From contig NZ_CP093311.1 of assembly GCF_024498955.1 (NCBI RefSeq), positions 496,001 to 560,000 on the forward strand: a DNA stretch of 64,000 nucleotides. The letters run 5' to 3'. The DNA is from Thermomonas paludicola (GTDB taxonomy: Bacteria; Pseudomonadota; Gammaproteobacteria; Xanthomonadales; Xanthomonadaceae). Within the stretch, counting starts at the first letter, position 1. The number at the start of each line of letters is the position of its first letter. The translations under genes were made by a program, and so were the position numbers. Shown here piece after piece: positions 40,123 to 57,456 of the stretch. The notes under the pieces are model-generated. The model was not told the origin of the DNA. It searched no databases and saw only the letters and a list, made by a program, of their open reading frames with translations.

Positions 40123-41313
40123 ATGGCAAAGGGTAAGTTCGAGCGCACCAAGCCCCACGTGAACGTGGGCACGATCGGTCACGTGGACCACGGCAAGACG
40201 ACGCTGACGGCGGCGCTGACGAAGGTGGGCGCGGAGCGTTTCGGCGGCGAGTTCAAGGCCTATGACGCGATCGACGCGGCGCCGGAAGAGAAGGCGCGCG
40301 GGATCACGATCTCGACGGCGCACGTGGAATACGAATCGCCGAACCGCCACTACGCGCACGTGGATTGCCCGGGCCACGCCGACTACGTGAAGAACATGAT
40401 CACGGGTGCGGCGCAGATGGACGGCGCGATCCTGGTGTGCTCGGCCGCTGACGGCCCGATGCCGCAGACGCGCGAGCACATCCTGCTGTCGCGCCAGGTG
40501 GGCGTGCCGTACATCGTGGTCTACCTGAACAAGGCGGACATGGTGGACGACGCCGAGCTGCTGGAGCTGGTGGAGATGGAAGTCCGCGAGTTGCTGAGCA
40601 AGTACGATTTCCCGGGCGACGACACCCCGATCATTTCGGGTTCGGCGCGTCTGGCGCTGGAAGGCGACCAGAGCGAGATCGGCGTGCCGTCGATCGTGAA
40701 GCTGGTGGAAGCGCTGGACACCTGGATTCCGGAGCCGGAGCGCGCGATCGACAAGCCGTTCCTGATGCCGGTGGAAGACGTGTTCTCGATCTCGGGCCGC
40801 GGCACCGTGGTGACCGGCCGCATCGAGCGCGGCGTGATCAAGGTGGGCGAGGAAATCGAGATCGTCGGCATCCGCCCGACCCAGAAGACCACGGTGACCG
40901 GCGTGGAAATGTTCCGCAAGCTGCTGGACCAGGGCCAGGCGGGCGACAACGCGGGCCTGCTGCTGCGCGGCACCAAGCGTGACGACGTGGAGCGCGGCCA
41001 GGTGCTGTGCAAGCCGGGTTCGATCACCCCGCACACCGAGTTCGAGGCCGAGGTGTACGTGCTGTCGAAGGACGAGGGTGGTCGTCATACCCCGTTCTTC
41101 AAGGGCTACCGCCCGCAGTTCTACTTCCGCACGACCGACATCACCGGCGCGGTGACCCTGCCGGAAGGCGTGGAGATGGTGATGCCGGGCGACAACGTGA
41201 AGATGGTGGTGTCGCTGATCAACCCGGTGGCGATGGACGAAGGCCTGCGTTTCGCGATCCGCGAAGGCGGCCGTACCGTCGGCGCCGGCGTGGTGGCGAA
41301 GATCATCAAGTGA
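40123..41313 (+). CDS. tuf: Elongation factor Tu, copy 1
   Basis: EF-Tu delivers aminoacyl-tRNA to the ribosome as a GTP complex. The 396-residue protein shows G1 [16 protein letters not shown]3 DCPGHADY and G4 NKAD, followed by the two beta-barrel domains ([56 protein letters not shown]). The DNA is identical to the second copy at 57457, from the ATG to 86 bp counted from the stop codon, which indicates ongoing gene conversion. It follows tRNA-Thr and precedes tRNA-Trp and secE. Confidence 0.99.
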   Translation: MAKGKFERTKPHVNVGTIGHVDHGKTTLTAALTKVGAERFGGEFKAYDAIDAAPEEKARGITISTAHVEYESPNRHYAHVDCPGHADYVKNMITGAAQMDGAILVCSAADGPMPQTREHILLSRQVGVPYIVVYLNKADMVDDAELLELVEMEVRELLSKYDFPGDDTPIISGSARLALEGDQSEIGVPSIVKLVEALDTWIPEPERAIDKPFLMPVEDVFSISGRGTVVTGRIERGVIKVGEEIEIVGIRPTQKTTVTGVEMFRKLLDQGQAGDNAGLLLRGTKRDDVERGQVLCKPGSITPHTEFEAEVYVLSKDEGGRHTPFFKGYRPQFYFRTTDITGAVTLPEGVEMVMPGDNVKMVVSLINPVAMDEGLRFAIREGGRTVGAGVVAKIIK

Positions 41314-41323
41314 CGCAATCCGC

Positions 41324-41346
41324 CCGTGCGCGCTGTGCGCGCACGG
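41324..41346 (+). promoter_or_regulatory. Strong hairpin after tuf copy 1
   Basis: Perfect 10-bp stem CCGTGCGCGC / GCGCGCACGG with loop TGT, 10 bp past the stop. No U-run; a 3'-end-protecting or processing hairpin is likely. The same element follows copy 2 at 58658-58680. Confidence 0.6.
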
Positions 41347-41359
41347 CTGCGGTTGCGCC

Positions 41360-41379
41360 ATCCCCGCGCAGGCGGGGAT
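41360..41379. repeat. REP-like palindrome after tuf copy 1
   Basis: ATCCCCGC, loop GCAG, GCGGGGAT, flanked by the CCAGC typical of Xanthomonad REP elements. An identical unit lies at 58694-58713, and a degenerate relative at about 30089-30106 upstream of the GNAT gene. Confidence 0.6.
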
Positions 41380-41467
41380 CCAGCTTCGACAAGCCGTCAA
41401 GCAAGTCGAAGCCAGGGCAGGCGGCGCAAGCCGCCGTTGCCTTTTTCGGAAGTAGTGCAGTTTCGAT

Positions 41468-41543
<76 letters not shown>

Positions 41544-41587
41544 CCTACGGACTGGCGCCCGCGCGGTCCCGGTAGAGAGATGACATT

Positions 41588-41968
41588 TTGACCAGCAATT
41601 CGCTGTCCACTCAGTCCGCAGGTTCCGCGGACATCATCAAGTACGCCGCGGCCCTGCTGTTGGTGGCTGCGGGTGTGTTTGCCTATTACTGGTTCGATGG
41701 TGCATGGCCGGCAGGCGTGCGTGCGTTGGTCGTGGCGGCGGGCCTGGTGCTGGCGACGGTGGTGTTTCTGGGGACGAAGAAGGGCGCGCAGGCGCGTGAA
41801 TTCCTGTCCGAGTCTCGCTTCGAGCTGCGCAAGGTGGTCTGGCCGACGCGGCAGGAAGCCACCAAGACGATGTGGGTGGTGATGGCTGCGGTTGTCATCA
41901 TCAGCCTCATTCTTGCTGCATTCGACTGGATCATCCAGCTCAGCGTGAAGGCGCTGCTTGGTTCCTGA
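41588..41968 (+). CDS. secE: Preprotein translocase subunit SecE
   Basis: SecE clamps SecY in the Sec translocon. The 126-residue product is the three-helix gammaproteobacterial form: two extra N-terminal helices ([37 protein letters not shown]), the amphipathic [20 protein letters not shown] and the essential last helix ([20 protein letters not shown]). The start is TTG at 41588, about 10 nt after GAGAG; no in-frame ATG or GTG is better placed. The stop overlaps the nusG ATG by one base. Confidence 0.95.
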   Translation: MTSNSLSTQSAGSADIIKYAAALLLVAAGVFAYYWFDGAWPAGVRALVVAAGLVLATVVFLGTKKGAQAREFLSESRFELRKVVWPTRQEATKTMWVVMAAVVIISLILAAFDWIIQLSVKALLGS

Positions 41969-42555
41969 TGGAGACCCCTGTGAGCAATTCGGAAGTCCAC
42001 AATCGCTGGTACGTCGTGCATGCCTATTCCGGCTTCGAGAAGTCGGTGGCACAGGCGCTGCGTGACCGCATCGTGCGCACGGGAATGCAGGACAAGTTTG
42101 GCGAAGTGCTGGTGCCCACCGAGGAAGTGGTGGAGATGCGGGCCGGGCAGAAGCGCCGGTCCGAGCGCAAGTTCTTCCCCGGTTACGTGCTGGTCCAGAT
42201 CGCGACCCATGACGAAGGCGGCATTCCGCGCATCGACAGTGAATCCTGGCATCTGGTCAAGGAAACATCGAAGGTGATGGGTTTCATCGGCGGCACCGCC
42301 GACCGGCCGCTGCCGATTCGCGACGAGGAGGCGGACGCCATCCTGCAGCGCGTGCAGGACGGCGTCGAGAAGCCGAAGCCGAAGGTGCTGTTCGAGCCGG
42401 GCCAGATGGTCCGGGTCATCGACGGCCCGTTCAATGATTTCAATGGCGTGGTTGAAGAGATCAACTATGACAAGAGCCGCCTGCGCGTGGCGGTCCTGAT
42501 CTTCGGCCGTTCCACCCCGGTGGAGCTGGAGTTCGGGCAGGTCGAAAAAGCCTGA
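41968..42555 (+). CDS. nusG: Transcription termination/antitermination factor NusG
   Basis: NusG links RNA polymerase to Rho and to ribosomal protein S10. The 195-residue protein has the NGN domain ([31 protein letters not shown]) and a KOW domain ([20 protein letters not shown]). The ATG at 41968 overlaps the secE stop (TGATG). [16 protein letters not shown] includes a few extra residues; a GTG at 41981 is out of frame, so 41968 is used. Confidence 0.97.
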   Translation: METPVSNSEVHNRWYVVHAYSGFEKSVAQALRDRIVRTGMQDKFGEVLVPTEEVVEMRAGQKRRSERKFFPGYVLVQIATHDEGGIPRIDSESWHLVKETSKVMGFIGGTADRPLPIRDEEADAILQRVQDGVEKPKPKVLFEPGQMVRVIDGPFNDFNGVVEEINYDKSRLRVAVLIFGRSTPVELEFGQVEKA

Positions 42556-42576
42556 TCCCCCGCTTCCAGCGGAATC

Positions 42577-42585
42577 TGATACACT
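42577..42585 (+). promoter_or_regulatory. Extended -10 promoter of the L11 operon
   Basis: TGA followed by TACACT (TGnTAnnnT) forms an extended -10 in the nusG-rplK gap. The following TTGCC is shared with a site between rpoC and rpsL (53904-53913). Leader about 160 nt to rplK. Confidence 0.5.
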
Positions 42586-42708
42586 TGCCGGCTCCCTGCG
42601 GGGAACTGGAAATGCAATCGGCCGCCCTGTGCGGCCGTTGCCGCGAGATGAAGGGCAGTGCGTGATACCGGGACACGCGCCGCTTTTGACACTGATGTTC
42701 CCGGTCCG

Positions 42709-42752
42709 ATGGGGAGCCTGAGGTTCAGGCGTTTGCACCCGGAGACAGAGCA
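42709..42752 (+). promoter_or_regulatory. Putative L1-binding leader of rplK-rplA mRNA
   Basis: The sequence GATGGGGAGCC, a 6-bp hairpin (GCCTGA 42716-42721, TCAGGC 42725-42730), GCGTTTGCACCC and GGAG lead directly to the rplK ATG. This order resembles the E. coli L11-operon leader in which L1 binds a mimic of its 23S rRNA site and represses translation (established for E. coli; inferred here). Confidence 0.5.
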
Positions 42753-43181
42753 ATGGCAAAGAAAGTCGTTGGTTACATCAAGCTGCAGGTGAAGGCCGGC
42801 CAGGCCAACCCCAGCCCGCCGGTCGGTCCTGCGCTGGGTCAGCGCGGCCTGAACATCATGGAGTTCTGCAAGGCGTTCAACGCGGCGACCTCCAAGCTGG
42901 AACCCGGTTTGCCGACCCCGGTGATCATCACCGCGTACTCCGACCGTACCTTCACCTTCGTCACCAAGAGCACGCCCGCAACGGTGCTGCTGAAGAAGGC
43001 GGCAGGCATCACGTCCGGTTCCAAGCGTCCCAACACCGAGAAGGTGGGCAAGGTCACCCGCGCGCAGCTGGAAGACATCGCCAAGGCGAAGGAGCCCGAC
43101 CTGACCGCGGCCGATCTGGATGCGGCGGTGCGCACGATTGCGGGCTCGGCCCGTTCCATGGGTTTGACGGTGGAGGGTTGA
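42753..43181 (+). CDS. rplK: 50S ribosomal protein L11
   Basis: L11 forms the GTPase-associated center with 23S rRNA and is needed for RelA activation. The 142-residue length is standard. Proline-rich N-domain [20 protein letters not shown] and [23 protein letters not shown]-binding C-domain [20 protein letters not shown]. First gene of the rplK-rplA pair, 4 nt before rplA. Confidence 0.99.
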   Translation: MAKKVVGYIKLQVKAGQANPSPPVGPALGQRGLNIMEFCKAFNAATSKLEPGLPTPVIITAYSDRTFTFVTKSTPATVLLKKAAGITSGSKRPNTEKVGKVTRAQLEDIAKAKEPDLTAADLDAAVRTIAGSARSMGLTVEG

Positions 43182-43185
43182 GGCA

Positions 43186-43884
43186 ATGGCACTGAACAAG
43201 CGACAGAAGGCGATCCTTGCGGCCACCGTGCCGGGCAAGGCGTATGCGATCGATGAAGCGCTGACGATCCTCAAGAACACCAGCAAGGCCAAGTTCGTCG
43301 AAGCCATCGACGTCGCCGTGCGCCTGGGCGTGGATGCGAAGAAGTCCGACCAGCAGGTGCGTGGTTCCACCGTGCTGCCCGCAGGCACGGGCAAGTCCGT
43401 GCGCGTGGCGGTGTTCTGCCCGGCCGGCGCCAAGGCCGACGAGGCGCTGGCCGCGGGTGCCGACGTGGTGGGCATGGATGAACTGGCCGAGAAGATGCAG
43501 GCCGGCGACCTGAATTACGACGTGGTCATTGCGACCCCGGACGCGATGCGCGTGGTCGGCAAGCTCGGTCAGGTGCTCGGCCCGCGCGGTTTGATGCCGA
43601 ACCCGAAGGTGGGCACGGTGTCACCGAATCCGGCGGAAGCGGTGAAGAATGCCAAGGCGGGTCAGGTGCGTTACCGCACCGACAAGGCCGGCATCATCCA
43701 CTGCACCATCGGCAAGGCCAGCTTCGAGAACGATGCGCTGAAGGGCAACCTGCAGGCGCTGCTGCTGGACCTGATCAAGGCCAAGCCGGCGACCTCGAAG
43801 GGCACCTACCTGCAGAAGATCTCGCTCAGTTCGACCATGGGCCCCGGCGTCACCGTGGACCAGGGCTCGCTGAGCCTGAAGTAA
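43186..43884 (+). CDS. rplA: 50S ribosomal protein L1
   Basis: L1 builds the mobile L1 stalk at the E site and represses its own operon. The 232-residue protein has [58 protein letters not shown] and [20 protein letters not shown], the signature of L1. It follows rplK by 4 nt and is followed by a 351-bp leader before rplJ. Confidence 0.99.
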   Translation: MALNKRQKAILAATVPGKAYAIDEALTILKNTSKAKFVEAIDVAVRLGVDAKKSDQQVRGSTVLPAGTGKSVRVAVFCPAGAKADEALAAGADVVGMDELAEKMQAGDLNYDVVIATPDAMRVVGKLGQVLGPRGLMPNPKVGTVSPNPAEAVKNAKAGQVRYRTDKAGIIHCTIGKASFENDALKGNLQALLLDLIKAKPATSKGTYLQKISLSSTMGPGVTVDQGSLSLK

Positions 43885-44235
43885 TCGCTCCATCCCGCGC
43901 TGCCCCGGCAGCGCGGTGTTTCGAAATTTTGAAGGCCCCGCTGCAATCCATCGCAGCGGAAGCCGTCAAAGACCGCAGGTGCGGTCTGCGCGTGGCAACG
44001 ACGGGCAGGGATGCTCACATGGCAGGGATTCGCCGTTGCTGAAGGCGGGGTCGCTTAATCCGTATCCGCACTGGATCGGGCCTGCGTAGATGGTGATGCC
44101 CTTCTGGAATGTTTTGCGAAAGACAGATCTGGATGGCCACCGCCGGGATGCCCCGCATCCCCGACGCCATGGAATGGTGTCGCCCAGGACCGTCAGCGGC
44201 AGGAGCCGCGGGCGGCGTTCAATGTAGGAGTGACT
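43885..44235 (+). promoter_or_regulatory. rplA-rplJ intergenic leader (putative L10 leader and attenuators)
   Basis: No gene is supported in this 351-bp gap. Near rplA three perfect hairpins follow each other: 43895-43916 (9 bp), 43938-43959 (7 bp) and 43971-43986 (6 bp). Near rplJ a further 7-bp stem lies at 44145-44161. In E. coli this gap carries the rplJL promoter and the L10-L7/L12 binding site that controls translation; this is the likely role here, but I cannot place the kink-turn from sequence reading alone. Confidence 0.5.
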
Positions 44236-44775
44236 ATGGCTCTCAATCTGTCCCAGAAACAGGATGTTGTCGCAGAGGTGGCGGAAGTTGCCTCCACGGC
44301 GCACTCCCTGATCGCGGCCGAGTACGCCGGCACCACGGTCTCCCAGATGACCGCGATGCGCAAGAAGGCCCGTGAGACGGGCGTGTTCCTGAAAGTCGTC
44401 AAGAACACGCTCGCCGCGCGCGCCGTCACCGGCACCGAGTACGAAGTGGCGAAGGACTCCCTCGTGGGTCCGCTGCTGTACGCGTTCTCGACCGAGGAAC
44501 CCGGCGCTGCCGGGCGCCTGATCAAGGAATTTGCCAAGGGCAACGACAAGTTGCAGCCCAGGGTTGTCGTCGTTGGTGGCCAGCAGTATCCGGCCAGCCA
44601 CGTCGACGTCCTGGCCTCGCTGCCGACCCGCGATCAAGCCCTTGCCATGCTGGCCCGCGTACTGGCCGAACCGGCGGCGATGTTCGCCCGTGCGGTCAAG
44701 GCCGTGGCCGACAAGCAGGGTGGCGGTGAAGCGCCGGCCGAAGAGGCAACCGAGGCGCAGGCCGAACCAGCCTGA
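44236..44775 (+). CDS. rplJ: 50S ribosomal protein L10
   Basis: L10 is the base of the L7/L12 stalk. The 179-residue product has the standard N-terminal domain ([49 protein letters not shown]) and the C-terminal helix that binds L7/L12 dimers, with an alanine/glutamate-rich tail. The ATG at 44236 is chosen over a GTG at 44230 because TAGGAG is 7 nt upstream of the ATG. It precedes rplL by 59 bp. Confidence 0.98.
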   Translation: MALNLSQKQDVVAEVAEVASTAHSLIAAEYAGTTVSQMTAMRKKARETGVFLKVVKNTLAARAVTGTEYEVAKDSLVGPLLYAFSTEEPGAAGRLIKEFAKGNDKLQPRVVVVGGQQYPASHVDVLASLPTRDQALAMLARVLAEPAAMFARAVKAVADKQGGGEAPAEEATEAQAEPA

Positions 44776-44834
44776 TCCCCGCGCGATCCTGACAACGTTC
44801 CCATTCAAACGAAGCATATCCAGAGGTAATTGAA

Positions 44835-45203
44835 ATGTCCCTGACCAATGACCAAATCGTCGATGCCATCGCCGCCAAGTCGCTGATGGAAGTGATGGAG
44901 CTGGTGAAGGCCATCGAAGAGAAGTTCGGCGTGTCCGCCGCTGCTCCGGTGATGGCTGCCGGCCCGGCCGTGGCCGCTGCTGCTGTTGAAGAGCAGACCG
45001 AGTTCAACGTCATCCTGAAGTCGCCTGGCGACAAGAAGGTCGAAGTGATCAAGGCCGTTCGCGCGATCACCGGCCTGGGCCTGAAGGAAGCCAAGGACCT
45101 CACCGAGGCCGGCGGCACCGTGAAGGAAGCCGTGTCGAAGGACGAAGCCGAGAAGATGAAGAAGGATCTCGAGGCTGCCGGCGCGACCGTCGAAGTCAAG
45201 TAA
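44835..45203 (+). CDS. rplL: 50S ribosomal protein L7/L12
   Basis: The multi-copy stalk protein that recruits translation factors. The 122-residue protein shows the N-terminal dimerisation helix ([20 protein letters not shown]), the alanine-rich hinge and the C-terminal domain [32 protein letters not shown], with the invariant VEVK end. GAGGTAATTGAA lies before the ATG. Followed by a strong hairpin before rpoB. Confidence 0.99.
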   Translation: MSLTNDQIVDAIAAKSLMEVMELVKAIEEKFGVSAAAPVMAAGPAVAAAAVEEQTEFNVILKSPGDKKVEVIKAVRAITGLGLKEAKDLTEAGGTVKEAVSKDEAEKMKKDLEAAGATVEVK

Positions 45204-45241
45204 CACGCTGTTGCGTCGCCTGCAGAACACGCTGGCGACCA

Positions 45242-45275
45242 CCAAAGGCTGGGGGCGAAAGCTCCCGGCCTTTGG
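45242..45275 (+). promoter_or_regulatory. rplL-rpoB attenuator / processing hairpin
   Basis: A long stem: CCAAAGGC (45242-45249) with GCCTTTGG (45268-45275), then after a T/G mismatch GGGGGC with GCTCCC, closed by a GAAA tetraloop (45257-45260). There is no U-run. The E. coli rplL-rpoB gap holds an attenuator and an RNase III site that lower rpoBC expression relative to the ribosomal genes; this hairpin is in the equivalent place. Confidence 0.6.
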
Positions 45276-45419
45276 CCGTTGTTGAACCAACCGAGTTGAC
45301 AGTCGGAAGTAGCGGGAGAAGGCGTGCTGGTGCCGGCAATACCAGCGACTTCCCACTGTCAGTTCCAGGCATTCCCGCAGGCCGCCCCGCGCGGCCGCAC
45401 GAGACGAGGCGCACGCCCA

Positions 45420-49583
<4,164 letters not shown>

Positions 49584-49654
49584 GTTTCGCGACGGCGCGG
49601 CGGTGACGCCGCGCCGACCCGCAAGACCCATTGCCCCCGACCCGGAGAATCCCA

Positions 49655-53842
<4,188 letters not shown>

Positions 53843-53853
53843 TCCACGGGCAA

Positions 53854-53877
53854 CCGCCCGGCGTCATCGCCGGGCGG
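53854..53877 (+). promoter_or_regulatory. Hairpin after rpoC
   Basis: A 10-bp perfect stem (CCGCCCGGCG, loop TCAT, CGCCGGGCGG) 11 bp past the rpoC stop. No U-run follows, so read-through into the str operon remains possible. Confidence 0.55.
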
Positions 53878-53879
53878 GC

Positions 53880-53909
53880 TTGCGGCAGCGAGCGGGTGGC
53901 GTGTACACT
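53880..53909 (+). promoter_or_regulatory. Candidate str-operon promoter P1
   Basis: TTGCGG (53880-53885), an 18-bp spacer and TACACT (53904-53909), followed by TGCCCGG. The ten-base string TACACTTGCC is also present at the rplK promoter (42580-42589). The 326-bp gap between rpoC and rpsL holds this, P2 and the rpoC hairpin; no gene is supported. Confidence 0.42.
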
Positions 53910-54055
53910 TGCCCGGTTATTGATGGCCTCGGGTCATCCAGATCACCAAATGAGGTCGCAGGACGCGCCTCGTATTGGACCCAGGATGGGTGGGATCGCA
54001 GATCAATCACGGTCGTCCGCACTGCGGGCGAAGTGATTCGTCGGTATGGCTGCGT

Positions 54056-54085
54056 TTGACCGCAAGGTCGGGCGCGGGCTATACT
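54056..54085 (+). promoter_or_regulatory. str-operon promoter P2
   Basis: TTGACC (54056-54061), an 18-bp spacer and TATACT (54080-54085) match the sigma-70 consensus in five of six bases each. Leader about 77 nt to the rpsL ATG. This is the stronger of the two candidates. Confidence 0.65.
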
Positions 54086-54168
54086 TTTTCGTCTTGCTGG
54101 CTGGATTGTCTTCAATCCGGCTGGCTTTCGTTTTCAAATGGGCTTCGGCCCGCCTATTGAGCCCCGAA

Positions 54169-54543
54169 ATGGCAACGATCAACCAGCTGGTGCGCAAGCC
54201 GCGCAATCCGGAAACCTACAAGAGCAACTCGCCCGCGCTGGCCAACTGCCCGCAGCGGCGTGGCGTGTGCACCCGCGTGTACACCACCACCCCGAAGAAG
54301 CCGAACTCGGCGCTGCGCAAGGTGGCCAAGGTTCGCCTGACCAATGGCTACGAGGTCATCTCGTACATCGGTGGCGAAGGCCACAACCTGCAGGAGCACA
54401 GCGTGGTGCTGATCCGCGGCGGCCGCGTCAAGGATCTGCCGGGCGTGCGCTACCACACCGTGCGCGGTGCACTGGACGCCGCCGGCGTTGCCAAGCGCAG
54501 GCAGGCCCGTTCCAAGTACGGCGCGAAGCGTCCGAAGTCCTGA
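54169..54543 (+). CDS. rpsL: 30S ribosomal protein S12
   Basis: S12 lies at the decoding center. The 124-residue product begins [20 protein letters not shown]. The streptomycin-relevant lysines are wild type: Lys43 in [17 protein letters not shown] and Lys88 in GGRVKDLPG. Asp89 in [11 protein letters not shown] is the site of RimO methylthiolation in E. coli. The ATG at 54169 begins the conserved protein; the frame is open upstream to 54046 but without similarity. Confidence 0.99.
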   Translation: MATINQLVRKPRNPETYKSNSPALANCPQRRGVCTRVYTTTPKKPNSALRKVAKVRLTNGYEVISYIGGEGHNLQEHSVVLIRGGRVKDLPGVRYHTVRGALDAAGVAKRRQARSKYGAKRPKS

Positions 54544-54555
54544 GGCTGGCCTTGG

Positions 54556-54571
54556 GCCGCGCAGTCGCGGC
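54556..54571 (+). promoter_or_regulatory. rpsL-rpsG intercistronic hairpin
   Basis: GCCGCG, loop CAGT, CGCGGC in the 85-bp gap before rpsG, with a second 4-bp stem (GGGC/GCCC) near 54598. In E. coli this gap holds the S7 translational operator; the same role is possible but not shown. Confidence 0.35.
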
Positions 54572-54628
54572 AGCAAGGTTCATCGATTGAAGACAGTGGG
54601 CTGACGCCCGCTATACGAGAGAAGCAAC

Positions 54629-55096
54629 ATGTCCCGTAAAGGCAATACTCCGCAGCGCTCGGTGCTGCCAGATCCGAAGCACGGAAGCGAAACCATCGCG
54701 CGCTTCATCAACATGGTCATGCTCAGCGGCAAGAAGTCGGTCGCCGAGAAGATCGTGTACGGCGCCATGGACACCATCAGCGAAAAGAACCCGAACCCGC
54801 TCGAACTGGTCGAGAAGGCGTTGGGCAACGTGTCGCCGTCGGTCGAGGTGAAGTCCCGCCGCGTCGGTGGTGCCACCTACCAGGTGCCGGTCGAAGTGCG
54901 CCAGTCGCGCCGCATGGCGCTGGCGATGCGCTGGCTGATCGATTCCGCGCGCAAGCGTGGCGAAAACACCATGCCGCGCAAGCTGGCCGGCGAGTTGCTG
55001 GACGCTGCCGAAAATCGCGGCGGCGCGATCAAGAAGCGTGAAGAAACCCATCGCATGGCCGACGCCAACAAGGCGTTCGCGCACTATCGCTGGTGA
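54629..55096 (+). CDS. rpsG: 30S ribosomal protein S7
   Basis: S7 nucleates assembly of the 30S head. The 155-residue protein begins [20 protein letters not shown] and continues [60 protein letters not shown], ending [27 protein letters not shown] precedes the ATG. Confidence 0.99.
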   Translation: MSRKGNTPQRSVLPDPKHGSETIARFINMVMLSGKKSVAEKIVYGAMDTISEKNPNPLELVEKALGNVSPSVEVKSRRVGGATYQVPVEVRQSRRMALAMRWLIDSARKRGENTMPRKLAGELLDAAENRGGAIKKREETHRMADANKAFAHYRW

Positions 55097-55121
55097 GTTT
55101 GACGGTCTTGTGAACCAGATG

Positions 55122-55196
55122 GCGGCGCGCTCCTGCGCGCCGCGTCGCAGCCCCGAACGGGCTGCGCGATCCGCCCGAAGGCCGCCGACAGGCGGC
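55122..55196 (+). promoter_or_regulatory. Three stacked hairpins between rpsG and fusA
   Basis: Three perfect stems in the 140-bp gap: GCGGCGCGC/GCGCGCCGC (55122-55143, loop TCCT), GCAGCCC/GGGCTGC (55147-55165, 5-nt loop) and GCCGCC/GGCGGC (55181-55196, loop GACA). None has a U-run. They may tune fusA expression or mark RNase cleavage. Confidence 0.5.
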
Positions 55197-55236
55197 ATTC
55201 GGTCATTCCGAAATCCGAAATTATTGAGAGGCTCCC

Positions 55237-57360
55237 GTGGCCCGTTCCACTCCCATCGAGCGTTACCGCAACTTCGGCATCATGGCCCACATCGATGCCG
55301 GCAAGACCACCACGTCCGAGCGCATCCTGTTCTACACCGGCAAGAGCCACAAGATCGGCGAAGTGCACGATGGCGCGGCCACCATGGACTGGATGGAGCA
55401 GGAGCAGGAGCGTGGCATCACGATCCAGTCCGCTGCCACCACCGCGTTCTGGAAGGGCATGGACAAGACCCTGCCGGAATACCGCTTCAACATCATCGAT
55501 ACCCCCGGACACGTCGACTTCACCATCGAAGTGGAGCGCTCGCTGCGCGTGCTCGATGGCGCGGTGTTCGTGCTGTGCGCGGTCGGCGGCGTGCAGCCGC
55601 AGTCGGAAACCGTGTGGCGCCAGGCCAACAAGTACAAGGTTCCGCGCATCGCGTTCGTCAACAAGATGGACCGCACCGGCGCCAATTTCGCCAAGGTGCG
55701 CGACCAGCTGAAGTCGCGCCTCGGCGCGCAGCCGGTGCCGATGCAGGTGCCGATCGGCGCCGAGGACGGCTTTGAAGGCGTGGTCGACCTGCTGAAGATG
55801 AAGGCGATCCATTGGGACGTCGCCTCCCAGGGGCTGACGTTCGAATATCGCGAGATCCCGGCCGAGCTGCAGGCGCAGGCCGAAGAAGCGCGCGCGTACA
55901 TGATCGAGTCCGCCGCTGAAGCCAGCGAAGAGCTGATGGACAAGTACCTGGGCGGAGGCGATCTGTCCGAGGAAGAGGTCATCGCCGGCCTGCGCGAGCG
56001 CACCCTGAAGACCGAAATCGTGCCGATGTATTGCGGCAGCGCGTTCAAGAACAAGGGCGTGCAAGCCATGTTGGACGGCGTGGTGCAGCTGCTGCCGTCG
56101 CCGGTGGACGTGCCTGCGATCAATGGCGTCGACGTGGATGACGACACCGTGGAGCTGCATCGCGAGTCCAGCGACAAGGCTCCGTTCTCGGCGCTTGCGT
56201 TCAAGATCATGACCGACCCGTTCGTGGGTTCGCTGACCTTCTTCCGCGTCTATTCCGGCATGCTCAATGCGGGCGACCAGGTGCTGAACTCGGTCAAGGG
56301 CAAGAAGGAGCGCATCGGCCGGTTGCTGCAGATGCATTCCAACAATCGCGAGGAAATCAAGGAAGTGCTGGCCGGCGACATCGCCGCGGCGGTGGGCCTG
56401 AAGGATGTCACCACCGGTGACACCCTGTGCGCCATCGATGCGCCGATCGTGCTCGAGCGCATGACCTTCCCGGAGCCCGTCATCTCGATGGCGGTCGAAC
56501 CGAAGACCAAGTCGGACCAGGAAAAGATGGGCAACGCCCTGAGCCGGCTGGCCCAGGAAGACCCCAGCTTCCGCGTGCGTACCGACGAGGAATCCGGCCA
56601 GACCATCATTGCCGGCATGGGCGAGCTGCACCTGGACATCATCGTCGACCGCATGAAGCGCGAGTTCAACGTCGAGGCCAACGTCGGCAAGCCGCAGGTG
56701 GCCTATCGCGAGACCATCCGCAAGTCCGACGTCAAGAGCGACTACAAGCACGCCAAGCAGTCGGGCGGCAAGGGCCAGTACGGCCACGTGGTGATCGAGC
56801 TGTCACCGATGACCGACGCCGACAAGGCCAACCCGGACGTCAAGAACGATTTCCTGTTCATCAATGACATCACCGGCGGCGTGATCCCGAAGGAATTCAT
56901 CCCGGCGGTTGAAAAGGGCATGCGCGAAACCATCACCAGCGGGCCGTTGGCCGGCTATCCGGTGGTGGGCGTCAAGGTCAAGCTGGTGTTCGGCTCCTAC
57001 CACGACGTCGACTCGTCGGAAATGGCGTTCAAGCTGGCTGCGTCGATGGCGTTCAAGGAAGGCTTCCGCAAGGCCAATCCGGTCCTGTTGGAGCCGGTCA
57101 TGAAGGTCGAAATCGTCAGCCCGGAAGATTACCTGGGCGACGTGATGGGTGACGTGAGCCGTCGTCGCGGCGTGCTGCAGGGTCAGGACGACAGCCCGTC
57201 CGGCAAGATCATCAACGCGATGATCCCGCTGGGTGAAATGTTCGGCTATGCCACCAGCCTGCGCTCGATGTCGCAGGGTCGCGCGACGTTCTCGATGGAG
57301 TTCGACCACTACGAAGAAGCGCCGAACAACATCGCCGAATCGGTCATCAAGAAGGCTTGA
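55237..57360 (+). CDS. fusA: Elongation factor G
   Basis: EF-G drives translocation and ribosome recycling. The 707-residue product shows G1 [20 protein letters not shown]2 region [15 protein letters not shown]3 [19 protein letters not shown] and G4 NKMDRTGA, then domains II-V ([58 protein letters not shown]). The start [16 protein letters not shown] is a GTG at 55237 with GAGAGG 8 nt upstream. It precedes the second tuf by 96 bp. Confidence 0.99.
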   Translation: MARSTPIERYRNFGIMAHIDAGKTTTSERILFYTGKSHKIGEVHDGAATMDWMEQEQERGITIQSAATTAFWKGMDKTLPEYRFNIIDTPGHVDFTIEVERSLRVLDGAVFVLCAVGGVQPQSETVWRQANKYKVPRIAFVNKMDRTGANFAKVRDQLKSRLGAQPVPMQVPIGAEDGFEGVVDLLKMKAIHWDVASQGLTFEYREIPAELQAQAEEARAYMIESAAEASEELMDKYLGGGDLSEEEVIAGLRERTLKTEIVPMYCGSAFKNKGVQAMLDGVVQLLPSPVDVPAINGVDVDDDTVELHRESSDKAPFSALAFKIMTDPFVGSLTFFRVYSGMLNAGDQVLNSVKGKKERIGRLLQMHSNNREEIKEVLAGDIAAAVGLKDVTTGDTLCAIDAPIVLERMTFPEPVISMAVEPKTKSDQEKMGNALSRLAQEDPSFRVRTDEESGQTIIAGMGELHLDIIVDRMKREFNVEANVGKPQVAYRETIRKSDVKSDYKHAKQSGGKGQYGHVVIELSPMTDADKANPDVKNDFLFINDITGGVIPKEFIPAVEKGMRETITSGPLAGYPVVGVKVKLVFGSYHDVDSSEMAFKLAASMAFKEGFRKANPVLLEPVMKVEIVSPEDYLGDVMGDVSRRRGVLQGQDDSPSGKIINAMIPLGEMFGYATSLRSMSQGRATFSMEFDHYEEAPNNIAESVIKKA

Positions 57361-57369
57361 TTCGTGATC

Positions 57370-57402
57370 CGGGGCTCGTGACTCGTCAACGCGCGAGCCC
57401 CG
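57370..57402 (+). promoter_or_regulatory. Hairpin between fusA and tuf copy 2
   Basis: A 9-bp perfect stem (CGGGGCTCG at 57370-57378, CGAGCCCCG at 57394-57402) with a 15-nt loop, just past the fusA stop. No U-run. Confidence 0.5.
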
Positions 57403-57456
57403 CCCGATCCGACTCATTTTGTTCAACAACAATCACGCATTACAGAGGTAACGACA

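Larger units (their letters stand above)
40123..41396 (+). repeat. tuf repeat copy 1 (1274 bp)
   Basis: Identical to 57457-58730. Identity begins at the ATG (the base before differs) and ends at AAGCCG, where copy 1 continues with T and copy 2 with C. The non-coding tail includes a 10-bp hairpin and a REP-like palindrome. Confidence 0.93.

Noticed and set aside
45296..45301. Perfect TTGACA upstream of rpoB
   Set aside because: No -10-like hexamer occurs 15-19 bp downstream, so it was not called a promoter.
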